A DNA stretch of 64,000 nt from G963669295 sp963669295 (GCA_963669295.1 OY769938.1:5394001-5458000), one strand, 5' to 3'. Positions 1 to 8,412 are shown, counted from the first letter of the stretch. The notes: generated by a model from the letters alone, not told the origin. Numbers and translations: made by a program.

Positions 1-59
1 TCGGGTATATCGAATTCAACCTTAAATCGAAAACTTACCGGTGGCGTATATTCTGGCAT
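1..59 (-). CDS. gp19-type tail tube protein, N-terminus only (partial)
   Basis: Only the first 19 codons are in the window; the gene runs off the left edge. On the minus strand they read MPEYTPPVSFRFKVEFDIP. The pattern of a short polar start, PPV-SF-F and then KVEF is what gp19/Pvc5-like tube-initiator proteins show, and it resembles the EYPLPVFHF starts of the two complete tube genes nearby. The ATG lies 16 nt after the stop of the preceding tube gene in the same orientation, so it is very probably the next gene of the eCIS operon. The family call rests on 19 residues and on context. Confidence 0.6.
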   Translation of the reverse strand, partial: MPEYTPPVSFRFKVEFDIP

Positions 60-75
60 TACTTCGTTGTTTAAA

Positions 76-597
76 TTATTCTTCCGACTTAGGAGCGTGC
101 TCTATTTTCATTCCCTCATGCACCAGTTCTATGGTTTCAACAGCAATCTCGTTGCCATCGCCTTTTAAACCGGGGCTCTCCATCTTCAAAGGCCACGCAT
201 TGATCAAGGTCCACGTTACCCGTGCTTTATGATCTTCTCCCAACAATTGAATGACGACATCTCCTTTCAGGCTATCAGTATCCACCAATCTGCTGATTTG
301 CACCCAGCGTTCAAACAGCTGATTATCGCCGTGAAAAAGCCCCCGTTTGAGCGTTACATTGTTGTCTTTCCGCATTCCGGGGATTTTTCGTGTAGCATAT
401 TCAGTGCTGTACCCGTCCCGGTATTCCAGCAGTTGTGATTCGCCTTTCAGTCCGGAGACTTCAGAGAAAGAGCCACTTACAATTTCTTCGTCGCTAATTT
501 TCCACGACACTTGAAAATGAAATACCGGTAAGGGATACTCGCCTTGAGCAACCTTTGGTAACAAATTGACGTTTTGATTCAGTGTTAGGTTTGCCAT
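76..597 (-). CDS. eCIS inner tube protein (T4 gp19-like), extended N-terminus
   Basis: This 173-aa protein belongs to the gp19 tube family, whose hexameric rings stack into the inner tube of phage tails and eCIS particles. Visible signatures are EYPLPVFHFQVSW near residue 20, GSFSEVSGL around residue 42, NVTLKRGLFHGDNQLFERW around 80-98 and the closing GDGNEIAVETIELVHEG. It resembles the 144-aa tube protein at 3530-3964 throughout, but has about 18 extra residues before the EYPLPVFHF motif and no other in-frame Met near that motif. The gene follows the 468-aa sheath gene by 21 nt on the same strand. The extension could mark a tube ring that meets the baseplate or spike; that is inference. Confidence 0.9.
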   Translation of the reverse strand: MANLTLNQNVNLLPKVAQGEYPLPVFHFQVSWKISDEEIVSGSFSEVSGLKGESQLLEYRDGYSTEYATRKIPGMRKDNNVTLKRGLFHGDNQLFERWVQISRLVDTDSLKGDVVIQLLGEDHKARVTWTLINAWPLKMESPGLKGDGNEIAVETIELVHEGMKIEHAPKSEE

Positions 598-618
598 TGT
601 TCAATCAGTTTCTGCGAT

Positions 619-2025
619 TTAGGATTCTTGCAATTTGTGGGTGAATCGCAACACAATGAATTCTGCTGGTCGTACGGCTGCCAATCCGATCTCAATGATC
701 AGTCTGCCTTCCAAAATGTCCAGTTCAGTCATGGTTTCGCCCAATCCCACATTCACGAAATAAGCGTCTTCGGGTTTCGCACCTGCAAAAGCTCCTTGTC
801 GCCACAACGTGTTGAGGTAGTTCTCGGTCATGTTTCGCACCCTCAACCAGGTATTGCCATCGTTGGGTTCGAATACCACCGCTTGTGTTGCTTTCTTCAA
901 TGATTCTTCAACGGTGTTGAACAACCTGCGTACTGGCACATAGCGCCATTCGTTGCTGTTGCCATCCAATGTGCGTGCTCCCCATACGATGATGCCTTTA
1001 CCGGTAAACGAGCGAATCGCATTGATGGATTTTCCTGTACCAGTTACATTCAAATCCTCTTGTTCGGCATTGGTTAACAAAATAGAGGGCGCTACTACAG
1101 AGTTCAAGCTTACATTGGCTGGTGCTTTCCACACGCCTCTGCTGGCGTCTACTGAAGAGTATACTCCTGTCATTGCTCCTGAAGGAGGTAACTCCATCAA
1201 CGTGCTTTCAAAACCTTGTTCAGCAATGAAATCTTTAATTTCTTGCGCTGTAACGTTCAGGTCGCCAGCATCAATAGCCGCTTGCAACGTTTTCTTGGTG
1301 CCGTCGTCTAACTTCACCTGAATGAGGTCGTTGTCGGTACTATTGAATTCGTAAGCAAGGGTAGTGTTCAATCGTGGGTAGTACACTGCACCGTACTTGA
1401 GGTTTTGTGTGCCCAACGATGTTCTCGAGTTGGAGATCTCATCGGCATGCACTGCATTTGGGTAAGTGTCTATCACCGAAAAACGATCTTGTAATTTAGC
1501 ACACTGTGCCATCATTGCCACCACCACTTCGCTCCACGAACCAATGGCCGATAAATAAATGGCCTCTGGAACTACCAGTAAGGTAGGCTCGTCTTCTTGC
1601 TCTAACAAGGCAAGTGCAGCAAGCAAGGTAGGCTTGCTAATTTGTGTGCTGTTGACATCAGGATAGGTTCCTGCTGAAACAATGTAGCAAGCTCCACCAC
1701 CATTGTTGAAGTGCATTTTTACAGAATAGTACAAGATGTGTTCTATACCATAAGTGGTAACGTCATCAATGGTATCGTTCTCTGACAGTGAAGTAGAGGT
1801 TGAAAGTTCAACCAACACACGTTTATCAGGCCCTCCAAAGATGGCTTCATATTCTACCATTGAAGTGATTCTCGTTGGTGGAATATTGCCTTCATCGTCG
1901 GGGTCAGGCTGTGTTTCGGTATATCCTACAAAGGCAGGAATTGCAGTGGCTACTTGTGCTACCGAGGCGGGTAAGGTAGAGATTTCCTCTACAAATACGC
2001 CCGGTGTTTTTAATGTTGAAGCCAT
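619..2025 (-). CDS. eCIS tail sheath protein, paralogue 1 (468 aa)
   Basis: Contractile sheath subunit of the phage-tail/eCIS sheath family, equivalent to the Afp2-4 or Pvc2-4 group. The N-terminus has TPGVFVEEISTLPASVAQ followed by AIPAFVGYTE. The C-terminal third holds the conserved sheath core: NEWRYVPVRRLFNTVEES, FEPND, LWRQGAFAGAKPEDAYFV, GLGETMT, ILEGRLIIEIG, and the end RPAEFIVLRFTHKLQES. Sheath subunits assemble around the tube and contract to drive it forward. The middle 100-300 region differs from the two other sheath genes here, as expected for the surface-exposed insertion domain. It sits 29 nt downstream of sheath paralogue 2 and 21 nt upstream of a tube gene, in one operon. Confidence 0.95.
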   Translation of the reverse strand: MASTLKTPGVFVEEISTLPASVAQVATAIPAFVGYTETQPDPDDEGNIPPTRITSMVEYEAIFGGPDKRVLVELSTSTSLSENDTIDDVTTYGIEHILYYSVKMHFNNGGGACYIVSAGTYPDVNSTQISKPTLLAALALLEQEDEPTLLVVPEAIYLSAIGSWSEVVVAMMAQCAKLQDRFSVIDTYPNAVHADEISNSRTSLGTQNLKYGAVYYPRLNTTLAYEFNSTDNDLIQVKLDDGTKKTLQAAIDAGDLNVTAQEIKDFIAEQGFESTLMELPPSGAMTGVYSSVDASRGVWKAPANVSLNSVVAPSILLTNAEQEDLNVTGTGKSINAIRSFTGKGIIVWGARTLDGNSNEWRYVPVRRLFNTVEESLKKATQAVVFEPNDGNTWLRVRNMTENYLNTLWRQGAFAGAKPEDAYFVNVGLGETMTELDILEGRLIIEIGLAAVRPAEFIVLRFTHKLQES

Positions 2026-2054
2026 ATTTTTTGTTTTTAAATTTTAAGATTGAT

Positions 2055-3482
2055 TTATGATTCCTGAAGCTTGTGTGAGAAGCGCAGGATGATGAATTCT
2101 GCAGGACGTACCGCAGCCATACCAATTTCTACAATCATTCTGCCTTCCAGAATGTCTTGTGAAGTCATGGTTTCACCCAATCCTACTTTTACAAAGAAGG
2201 CATCTTCGGGCTTGGCTCCTGCCAATGCTCCCTGTCTCCAAAGTATGGTCAGGTAGTTTTCTACGGTTCCTCTTACCCTACTCCATGTGTTGGCATCATT
2301 GGGTTCGAATACTACAAATTCAGTGGCCTTGCGAATCGACTCTTCGGCAGTAATGAACAAGCGACGTACAGGCACATAGCGCCATTCGTTGCTGTTGCCA
2401 TCTAACGTACGTGCTCCCCATACCAATGTACCCTGGCCAGTAAAGGTGCGGATAGCATTGATGGATTTGCCGTTGGCATCCACGTTCATGGTTTCCTGAA
2501 TATCGTCGGTAATCTTCTTACAAGGTTTCACTACCGATCCAACACTAACGTTGGCTGGTGCTTTCCATACACCTCTGCTGCGATCAACGGTAGCATAAAT
2601 GCCTGCCATTGCTCCACCAGGAGAAAGCTTCACACCAATTTTGTTGATTTCAGCGATAGCTGCATTCACAAATTCATCGGTAAGTGCTGCATCGTTCAGG
2701 GCCTTGTTGTCAAGGCTTCCGGGAATTCCTCCACCTGAATCTTTAGCTTGTGAAGTGGTGACCGTGCTGCCGGTATCATCGCCAATGTAATTGAAGGGCA
2801 AGGTGGTTTGCAACCACGGGTAATAGGCCGCTCCATACTTGAGGTTCTGATTGCCAATGTTGGTTCTGAAAGTAACGTGGTCATCATCTCCCGAGTTTTC
2901 AATCAGGTCGATGATCGTAAAGCGATCTTTCAATGCTTCGCACTGTGCCATTGCATCTGCAAACACTCCGTATCTTGCCGCAGTGGTTAGCGACGAAGCC
3001 GAGGTGATGTCGGGAAACAAAATTAGCGTTGGCTCATCTTCTTTGGCCAACAAACTCAAGCCACTGGTAGCGGTAGAGTTGTCGAGGTCGGCTACTGCAA
3101 TACTGTCGCCATAGGTACCTACAGCTACAATCCAGCAAGGGCCTCCCCCATTGGCAAAGTAATGCTGTACCGTGTGGTACATTTTGTATTGCGAAGGTGT
3201 TACCGAGGGTGCAAGCGAAGGGCCTGTTGCTGTATAGGAAACAGTGGCTTTCACTGGCAAGTCGTTTTCACCAACTTCAATGATTATGTTTTGCTCAGGG
3301 GCATTTCCGAACAGCTCTACGTATTCAACGAAGGAGGTTATTCGGGTAGGTACGCCTTCCAGGTCGCCCAATTCGGTGTAACCGATAAAGGCGGGTATGG
3401 CTGTGGCTACCTGCGCCACCGAGGCGGGTAATGTAGAGATTTCCTCTACAAATACCCCCGGGGTTTTATAAACTGTTGCCAT
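2055..3482 (-). CDS. eCIS tail sheath protein, paralogue 2 (475 aa)
   Basis: Second sheath subunit, with the same N-terminal TPGVFVEEISTLPASVAQ and C-terminal RPAEFIILRFSHKLQES signatures as its neighbours. The central region (about residues 60-290) carries its own insertion, including a long run from the HTVQHYFANGGGPCWIV segment to SGGGIPGSLDNKALND. DNA encoding the AGAKPEDAFFVKVG core (2178-2234) is identical over 57 nt to the matching part of paralogue 3 (4140-4196), which suggests recent duplication or gene conversion. In Afp and PVC particles one sheath type forms the body and others take the baseplate-proximal or end rings; which role this copy plays cannot be read from sequence. Confidence 0.95.
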   Translation of the reverse strand: MATVYKTPGVFVEEISTLPASVAQVATAIPAFIGYTELGDLEGVPTRITSFVEYVELFGNAPEQNIIIEVGENDLPVKATVSYTATGPSLAPSVTPSQYKMYHTVQHYFANGGGPCWIVAVGTYGDSIAVADLDNSTATSGLSLLAKEDEPTLILFPDITSASSLTTAARYGVFADAMAQCEALKDRFTIIDLIENSGDDDHVTFRTNIGNQNLKYGAAYYPWLQTTLPFNYIGDDTGSTVTTSQAKDSGGGIPGSLDNKALNDAALTDEFVNAAIAEINKIGVKLSPGGAMAGIYATVDRSRGVWKAPANVSVGSVVKPCKKITDDIQETMNVDANGKSINAIRTFTGQGTLVWGARTLDGNSNEWRYVPVRRLFITAEESIRKATEFVVFEPNDANTWSRVRGTVENYLTILWRQGALAGAKPEDAFFVKVGLGETMTSQDILEGRMIVEIGMAAVRPAEFIILRFSHKLQES

Positions 3483-3529
3483 GCTTTTTTATCGTTTTAA
3501 TTGTTAAATAATTGAACTATAAACGATGC

Positions 3530-3964
3530 TTAAGCAAGGTTTTCAACAGTGATTCCCTCGTGGGCTAATTCGATGGATTCAACAGCAATCTCGTTGCCAT
3601 CACCTTTCAATGAAGGGCCTTCAACTTTCAATGGCCAGGCGTTCTTAATTTTCCAGGTTACGCGTGGTGCGTGGTCTTCGCCCAACAAGCTGATGGTAAG
3701 GTCTCTTCTTTCAATGGTGTTCATTGAAACAGTGTTCCACCATTCGTACAACTGGTTATCGCCGGCAAACAAACCTCTTTTTAAGGTTACGTTGCTGTCT
3801 TTTTGAATACCTGGCTGCTTAATGGTTTTGAACTCGAACTGAGCGCCACCACGGTACTCCATCATTTGCGTTTCTACGGTTAATCCCGATACTTCAGAAA
3901 ATGAACCATTCACTCCACCCCATAATACAGCGAAGTGAAAGACGGGTAACGGATATTCTGCCAT
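3530..3964 (-). CDS. eCIS inner tube protein (T4 gp19-like, 144 aa)
   Basis: Complete gp19-family tube protein of the usual length, starting MAEYPLPVFHFAVLW. Conserved family segments are NGSFSEVSGL, the KDSNVTLKRGLFAGDNQLYEWW block and GDGNEIAVESIELAHEG near the end. It probably forms the bulk of the inner tube through which eCIS cargo passes, because it lacks the N-terminal extension of the 76-597 copy. It lies between sheath paralogues 3 and 2, with 52 nt and 47 nt of AT-rich spacer on either side. These spacers are longer than others in the operon and could hold internal signals for differential expression of the abundant tube and sheath subunits (inference). Confidence 0.93.
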   Translation of the reverse strand: MAEYPLPVFHFAVLWGGVNGSFSEVSGLTVETQMMEYRGGAQFEFKTIKQPGIQKDSNVTLKRGLFAGDNQLYEWWNTVSMNTIERRDLTISLLGEDHAPRVTWKIKNAWPLKVEGPSLKGDGNEIAVESIELAHEGITVENLA

Positions 3965-4016
3965 GATTTTTTGTTTTTAGTTAATGAATGTTTTGATTAT
4001 TGATTTTGATTATTTG

Positions 4017-5369
4017 TTATGATTCTTGCAATTTGTGAGAGAAACGTAGGATGATGAATTCAGCCGGGCGTACTGCTGCCATACCTATTTCTACAATCAA
4101 ACGTCCTTCTAAAATGTCGAGTGAAGTCATGGTTTCGCCCAATCCTACTTTTACAAAGAAGGCATCTTCGGGCTTGGCTCCTGCCAATGCTCCCTGGCGC
4201 CACAATCCGGTCAGGTAGTTTTCTACCAACCCTCTAACACGGGTCCAGGTGTTGCCATCATTGGGTTCGAATACCACAAACTCGGTGGCTTTCTTGATCG
4301 ACTCCTCTGCGGTGATGAACAAACGACGTACGGGTACATAGCGCCATTCGTTGCTGTTGCCATCCAACGTGCGCGATCCCCATACCAAAACGCCTTTGCC
4401 TGTGAAGGTGCGAATGGCATTGATGGATTTTCCGTTAGGATCTACGTTCAACGTTTCTTGATCTTCGTTGTTGAGTTTGATGGTAGGTGCAGTTACTGCA
4501 TTTAAGCTCACATTGGCTGGTGCTTTCCACACGCCTCTGCTGGCATCAACAGCGGCATAAATTCCTGCCATAGCACTACTTGGTGGTAGGGTAATTACAT
4601 TGCCTGCAACCGCATCGCGAATGTCTTTCATCATGGCATTCAATGAATCAGACTTAGGCGTTGTGGGGCCTGTTTCGGCTGCTGCTGCTGCAATGGCCTC
4701 TGCCAATGTTTCTCCGGTCCAGTCGCCACCAGTAAGGGTAACGGCAGTGTCGGGATAAATGAGTGTAGTGTTGAGATTAGGATAGTAAGCCGCTCCGTAC
4801 TTGAGGTTAGAAGTGCCTACACCGCTGGTGCGGAAAGTTCCTGGTGCCTCACCATGCACATCCATGATGGTAAAACGATCTTGCAATTCGGCACATTGCG
4901 CCATTGCTTTGTCTACTACATTTTTGAAATTCGCTACTGCCAGCTTAACGGCTTCAGGAATTACAATCAACGTAGGCTCGTCCAGTCGTTTCAACTTATT
5001 GTCGAGGGCAGCTGTAAAGTTGCCTTCAGCAATTGCATCGTCGTATTCGCCAGCGCTGATCACGTAGCATGGACCACCACCATTTGCGAAGTACAATTGC
5101 ATACAGTAGTACAAGCTGTAAGTAGTGTCGGGTGCTCCAACAGTGGCTACTGCTGCGCTTCCGGCACCGGCTACTGATACCGCAATGCTTTCGTCCGGGC
5201 CTCCAAAGGTTTCTTCAAATTCTGCCATGGAGCGAATCCTCACCGGATCTGCCACAGCATTTTCAGTATGGCCAATAAACGCTGGAATAGCGGTTTCGAC
5301 CTGTGCTACAGATGCCGGGAGTTTGGAGATCTCCTGGATGTATACACCGGGTGTGTTAAATGTTGCCAT
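4017..5369 (-). CDS. eCIS tail sheath protein, paralogue 3 (450 aa)
   Basis: Shortest and first-transcribed of the three sheath paralogues. It starts MATFNTPGVYIQEISKLPAS and ends with the shared RPAEFIILRFSHKLQES tail. The C-terminal core is nearly identical to paralogue 2: YVPVRRLFITAEES, FEPNDGNTW, LWRQGALAGAKPEDAFFV, DILEGRLIVEIGMAAV. The central insertion (about residues 60-280) is the most compact and contains an alanine-rich stretch, AEAIAAAAAETGP, encoded near 4660-4720. It is separated by 53 nt from the upstream 351-aa gene. Because of its compact insertion and its position beside the first tube gene, this may be the main sheath subunit, but that is inference. Confidence 0.95.
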   Translation of the reverse strand: MATFNTPGVYIQEISKLPASVAQVETAIPAFIGHTENAVADPVRIRSMAEFEETFGGPDESIAVSVAGAGSAAVATVGAPDTTYSLYYCMQLYFANGGGPCYVISAGEYDDAIAEGNFTAALDNKLKRLDEPTLIVIPEAVKLAVANFKNVVDKAMAQCAELQDRFTIMDVHGEAPGTFRTSGVGTSNLKYGAAYYPNLNTTLIYPDTAVTLTGGDWTGETLAEAIAAAAAETGPTTPKSDSLNAMMKDIRDAVAGNVITLPPSSAMAGIYAAVDASRGVWKAPANVSLNAVTAPTIKLNNEDQETLNVDPNGKSINAIRTFTGKGVLVWGSRTLDGNSNEWRYVPVRRLFITAEESIKKATEFVVFEPNDGNTWTRVRGLVENYLTGLWRQGALAGAKPEDAFFVKVGLGETMTSLDILEGRLIVEIGMAAVRPAEFIILRFSHKLQES

Positions 5370-5422
5370 GTTTATTTATTATTTGTTTTAAAGAATTAAT
5401 GTGTGCTTGTTAGTTTTACTTG

Positions 5423-6478
5423 TTATATGAATACAAAGGATTCTGCTTTGGGGTTGGCCACTGCCGGATTGGGCAAATGGCTGGTTAATGGGGGGCTAAA
5501 TTGTCCGTTCTTACGCAATTGCAAATCGGTTTTCTTCGATTCGGAATAAGCAATAAGGGTGTCGGATTTTATGAGTACTACTTCTCCGTCGGGGTGCTGG
5601 TTGAGCAAGGCAGCTACCACTGCATCGTCGGCTGCTGTGTAGGAGCCTGAATCCACTTTCGAAAATTCAATGGCTGTTCCTCCACCCGAGTAGTCTTCCG
5701 CATCAATTACTTCGTAAGTATCGGTGCCAATATCGCCTGCCTTCACCAATACAAAGTATTTCCAGTACACTTCGCTTTTGTTGAATTGTATCTGTAGCGT
5801 TTCGTGGGGAAAGTCGTTGTTGGCCTTGTATATTTCTACAATCCCAAATACTCCTTCTGCTTTCAAAGCATTGTCGAAATAGATGTCTTGCGACTCACCA
5901 GTACTGGTAATACCATCAAACAGTTCGAGTTTATACTTCCCATCAGGATAGCCCGACAGGTCGAGTTCCACCTCAAAATCGGGACCACCACTCAAGGTAG
6001 CTTGCAGCGCGGTAATTTCGCTGCCATCGATGCCAAATACCTTTAAATTATCGGGGGTAAAGGCGCTGGTTACACGGTAAGTAAATACCTTGGGTTGCAG
6101 CTCTAGTACTTCCTGGGTAAGTGGACTGCCCGAGTTGTTGTGGTAGTAATAAATTTCGTTGGAATTGTTCTTTGCCGGAATGTCGGTAAAGTTGAGAAAG
6201 GTGGGGTTTACCAGTTTCATGGCAAACCGAAACCGCTCGTTTTGGTTAATGGGAATTAATGGGGTATGCGCATTGTCGGTAGCTTCGTATACCACCGATA
6301 ATCCTACCGTATTTTCAGACCTGTCGTCGGATGCCCTGTTTTTGATCAACGATCGGTACCCTTTAATGAGTTGTATGGTGTCGGCAGTAGGACTTAAAAT
6401 AAAGTCTCTGCTCTTGCCCGATGTATAGTAATCGTGCAATAATTCTATGTCGAATAATTTATCGAAAAACCGCGCCAT
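5423..6478 (-). CDS. eCIS-associated protein of unknown function (351 aa), cap/adaptor candidate
   Basis: I do not recognise a named domain. The protein starts MARFFDKLFDIELLHDYY, has no signal peptide or membrane segment, and looks beta-rich: FEVELDLSGYPDGKYKLELF (about 170-190) is followed by DIYFDNALKAEGVFGIVEIY. The last residues, NPKAESFVFI, are hydrophobic, as in several tail end-proteins. It sits 5 nt after the DUF4255 gene and directly before the first sheath gene. That position between cap/terminator and sheath fits a cap, cap-adaptor or tail-completion role, but this is inference from position only. Being cytosolic, it would be released with the particle rather than secreted. Confidence 0.6.
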   Translation of the reverse strand: MARFFDKLFDIELLHDYYTSGKSRDFILSPTADTIQLIKGYRSLIKNRASDDRSENTVGLSVVYEATDNAHTPLIPINQNERFRFAMKLVNPTFLNFTDIPAKNNSNEIYYYHNNSGSPLTQEVLELQPKVFTYRVTSAFTPDNLKVFGIDGSEITALQATLSGGPDFEVELDLSGYPDGKYKLELFDGITSTGESQDIYFDNALKAEGVFGIVEIYKANNDFPHETLQIQFNKSEVYWKYFVLVKAGDIGTDTYEVIDAEDYSGGGTAIEFSKVDSGSYTAADDAVVAALLNQHPDGEVVLIKSDTLIAYSESKKTDLQLRKNGQFSPPLTSHLPNPAVANPKAESFVFI

Positions 6479-6483
6479 TGTTC

Positions 6484-7077
6484 TTAGTGTTTATGGTTTA
6501 ACTCTAAGCCTGATACTTCACCAATAGATGGACTGCTATCGAGGGCAGCATCCTCCTGGATTTCCAGCAACCTCACCCGATACAATACCGATGGCATGTA
6601 CTTGGCACCGATGGAACCCCACAGGTAGTTTTGTTGCTCTACCGGTAACGAGTATAGCTCTACCACCAGCTTATCGATCAACGGGTCTAAGCCCGGTGAG
6701 TTTTCTGTATCGAAATGGTTTTTGCTTTGGAAAAAGCTCACGATGTGTGAAATCAACTTTAGTCCTTCTTCGTAGTTGGTGCTCGTTGTTTCAATTCTTG
6801 GATTGGCAGCAAACAACACGTACAAATTCAACTTAATTGGTGGGTTTCTACGGGTGGTGTTTCCATTTAATGCGGGGGCGTATGGCATTTGTGCTTTTGC
6901 AATACGTTCTTCTTCCACATTAATAAGGGTACACCCTACTTTGTCGTCTCCAACCATTACGTCACCGGCCTGGTTCACCAATCCATTCAGTTGTACCCTG
7001 GTGTTATCTCCTCCCGCTTTCAAGGCAATGAACTCATTCAATTCATTGACCAAAAATTTCAGCGCTACATTAATCAT
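6484..7077 (-). CDS. DUF4255 family protein, probable tail terminator/cap (Afp16/Pvc16-like)
   Basis: This 197-aa protein starts MINVALKFLVNELNEFI and has the layout of DUF4255, the domain found in the Afp16/Pvc16 cap proteins that end tube and sheath assembly. Supporting segments are RNPPIKLNLYVLFAANP (about 84-100), YEEGLKLISHIVSFFQ, VVELYSLPVEQQNYLWGSIG and YMPSVLYRVRLL. It ends with EVSGLELNHKH. It is the first gene of the minus-strand eCIS cluster visible here, so the promoter for at least this end of the locus should lie in 7078-7211. I found no clean TAnnTTTG box there. It is followed by the 351-aa gene after 6 nt. Confidence 0.88.
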   Translation of the reverse strand: MINVALKFLVNELNEFIALKAGGDNTRVQLNGLVNQAGDVMVGDDKVGCTLINVEEERIAKAQMPYAPALNGNTTRRNPPIKLNLYVLFAANPRIETTSTNYEEGLKLISHIVSFFQSKNHFDTENSPGLDPLIDKLVVELYSLPVEQQNYLWGSIGAKYMPSVLYRVRLLEIQEDAALDSSPSIGEVSGLELNHKH

Positions 7078-7211
7078 ATTGTATCATGCATTGTATTAAA
7101 CTTTCGAACCCCAATTTACCTCAACACCAATGCTATTCCATGGACAAATGGAGGGGGGTGTTTACAATGCGACGATGGTTTCTTAGGGGGTATTTAATGG
7201 TAGGATGGGCT

Positions 7212-7394
7212 TTAATTCAGCCAATAAAACTCAGCAATCAAGTCGTTTAACATCAATTCTGCTTCTCGCACCTCCAACAATAGCACTTCTTTTTCCATGG
7301 GTTGAAGTGCAGTGTTTTCCAACTTATACTTTAGGTGCTTTATTCTGGCCCTAAGCTCTTCAATACGTGTGTTAACATGTTGGAATACGACCAT
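7212..7394 (-). CDS. small coiled-coil-like protein (60 aa), unknown function
   Basis: Short charged protein without a recognisable family. From the ATG at 7394 it starts MVVFQHVNTRIEELRARIK and continues with heptad-like leucine/isoleucine spacing through LKYKLENTALQ and KEVLLLEVREAELMLNDLI, ending in EFYWLN. The frame stays open further upstream to a TTG at 7433 (73 aa), but the ATG is preferred because the extra residues are polar and uninformative. A TAnnTTTG-like box at 7444-7451 lies correctly upstream for transcription toward the gene. It is 134 nt upstream of the eCIS cap gene on the same strand, so it may be a small regulator or accessory protein of that locus, or unrelated. Confidence 0.5.
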   Translation of the reverse strand: MVVFQHVNTRIEELRARIKHLKYKLENTALQPMEKEVLLLEVREAELMLNDLIAEFYWLN

Positions 7395-7443
7395 GCAATT
7401 GGCGTTTTTCTTGCTTTTTTGTGTTATTGGCAATTGCCTGAAA

Positions 7444-7451
7444 CAAAAGTA
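7444..7451 (-). promoter_or_regulatory. candidate Bacteroidota -7 box upstream of the small gene
   Basis: Read on the minus strand this is TACTTTTG, a full match to the Bacteroidota -7 consensus TAnnTTTG. A start of transcription a few bases further on would give a leader of about 45 nt to the ATG at 7394. No TTG -33 element at the normal spacing was found, so the call is weak. Confidence 0.3.
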
Positions 7452-7768
7452 GATATCTACAAGCGCTTCTCTAGGGACAAAATAATTGAGCGGTTACATT
7501 ACCCCTTTAAAAAAAAAATAAATCCGGTTATTCTTTTCTTGCTTATTGTGTAAGTACCGTACTTTTTTTTGGTGTCTTTTTGCTGGTTGCAAGGCTTTTT
7601 TTCCGCTTTTGCGGGAGGCCGACGATTGACCGAAACCGTATTATTACCTTGTTTTGAGTACCTGCGTAGGAGTGATGTGAGGAGGGAGTATACAGAAGGG
7701 GGTATACAGCAGTTAGTGAAGAGCGAGTGTCTGAGTGTTTTGGGTGAACAGCGTGAACACAAAAAGTA

Positions 7769-7792
7769 TCCCTGCCTGTCGGCAGACAGGGA
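7769..7792. repeat. 24-nt palindromic repeat, copy 1
   Basis: The element starts TCCCTGCCTGTC, has GGCA at its centre region and ends GACAGGGA, so it can fold into a hairpin. The same 24 nt occurs at 25059-25082 and, as its reverse complement, at 26999-27022. In copies 1 and 2 it is followed by GAAGACCGAGCG, and all three lie in intergenic repeat mosaics. Confidence 0.75.
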
Positions 7793-7920
7793 AGACCGAG
7801 CGGAAAGGCAAAGTGCCCCGAATGCCATCGGGGTGCCTGTGCAGGAGTGTTTGTTAGGGGTGGGTGAGGTACAAAGAAATACACATTAAGGTACACCGCT
7901 TTAGGCGGAGAAGTAAGCTC

Positions 7921-8072
7921 CCAAGGCACCTTTGCTAGTGATGGACTCCTGCCTGCGCAGGAGTGAGACGTGGAGGGTGTGTTAGAGGGAATAGGGTGGC
8001 TGACGGTGACGGGATAAGCATGGGGAGACATGTTACTGTCCCGATAGCCATCGGGGTGCCTTCGCAGGAGTG
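7921..8072 (+). repeat. ~150-bp long repeat, left arm (inverted partner at 27168-27318)
   Basis: This block runs from CCAAGGCACCTTTGCTAGTG through the ACTCCTGC/GCAGGAGT palindrome and a stretch ending near CCGATAGCCATCGGGGTGCC. It is almost identical to the reverse complement of 27168-27318; by eye only a few bases differ. The two arms bracket about 19 kb holding the toxin-antitoxin pair, transposase, Rhs locus and propeller gene. Confidence 0.8.
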
Positions 8073-8111
8073 ATGTGTGGAGGGAGTTGCAGGAGTGGAT
8101 GGATAGTGATG

Positions 8112-8313
8112 AAGGAAGAGGAAGAGGAAGAGGAAGAGGAAGAGGAAGAGGAAGAGGAGAGAAATGCTTTCCCTTCGTTGTTTGCGTTCGGTCCCGTCTT
8201 CCGCTACTACTCCTCCCCCAACGCTCGTCCCTCGGTTGGGGTGTGGGGTAACCGCTCCAACCGGGTTTAGGTGGTGAGGCTTTCCCGTTGTAGTAAATGT
8301 GCCAAAAGTGCTA
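8112..8313 (+). repeat. ~200-bp direct repeat, copy A, with (GAAGAG)7 tract
   Basis: The copy begins with seven GAAGAG hexamers (8115-8156), continues through GAAATGCTTTCCCTTCGTTG and a CCCCAAC/GTTGGGG hairpin, and ends in GTGCCAAAAGTGCTA. Copy B at 10311-10506 matches it along its length with a few substitutions and six hexamers. The copies have the same orientation and bracket the toxin-antitoxin and transposase genes. Outside the shared block the sequences diverge at once. Confidence 0.85.
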
Positions 8314-8412
8314 TTGGAAGGTGATTGAAAGGTAGTCATCGGTGTTTTCTGCCCTACCCTACCTACTTCGGTGTTATCAGGGAAAGTGCAACAAATCGCG
8401 CTAAAAATTCGT

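Larger units (their letters stand above)
7660..8110. repeat. intergenic mosaic of palindromic repeats (left block)
   Basis: The whole stretch 7452-8424 holds no credible gene. It is built from short modules that recur at 24300-25110 and, inverted, at 26940-27320: GGAGTGATGTGAGGAGG with a following GTATACAG stretch, the block GTGTCTGAGTGTTTTGGGTG, a 24-nt palindrome at 7769-7792, CGATAGCCATCGGGG hairpins, and imperfect palindromes of the form ACTCCTGC-n4-GCAGGAGT (for example 7945-7964). This is the pattern of a REP-like extragenic repeat family. No RAYT-type transposase was seen in the window. Confidence 0.8.

Noticed and set aside
1..7077. Type VI secretion system or complete prophage
   Set aside because: The sheaths are single-chain tail-sheath proteins with DUF4255 and gp19 partners, not TssB/TssC, and no capsid, terminase or lysis gene is present in the window.
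8070..8270. Frame with a poly-glutamate run
   Set aside because: It is produced by the GAAGAG microsatellite inside the direct repeat; the matching repeat at 10311 gives a different product.
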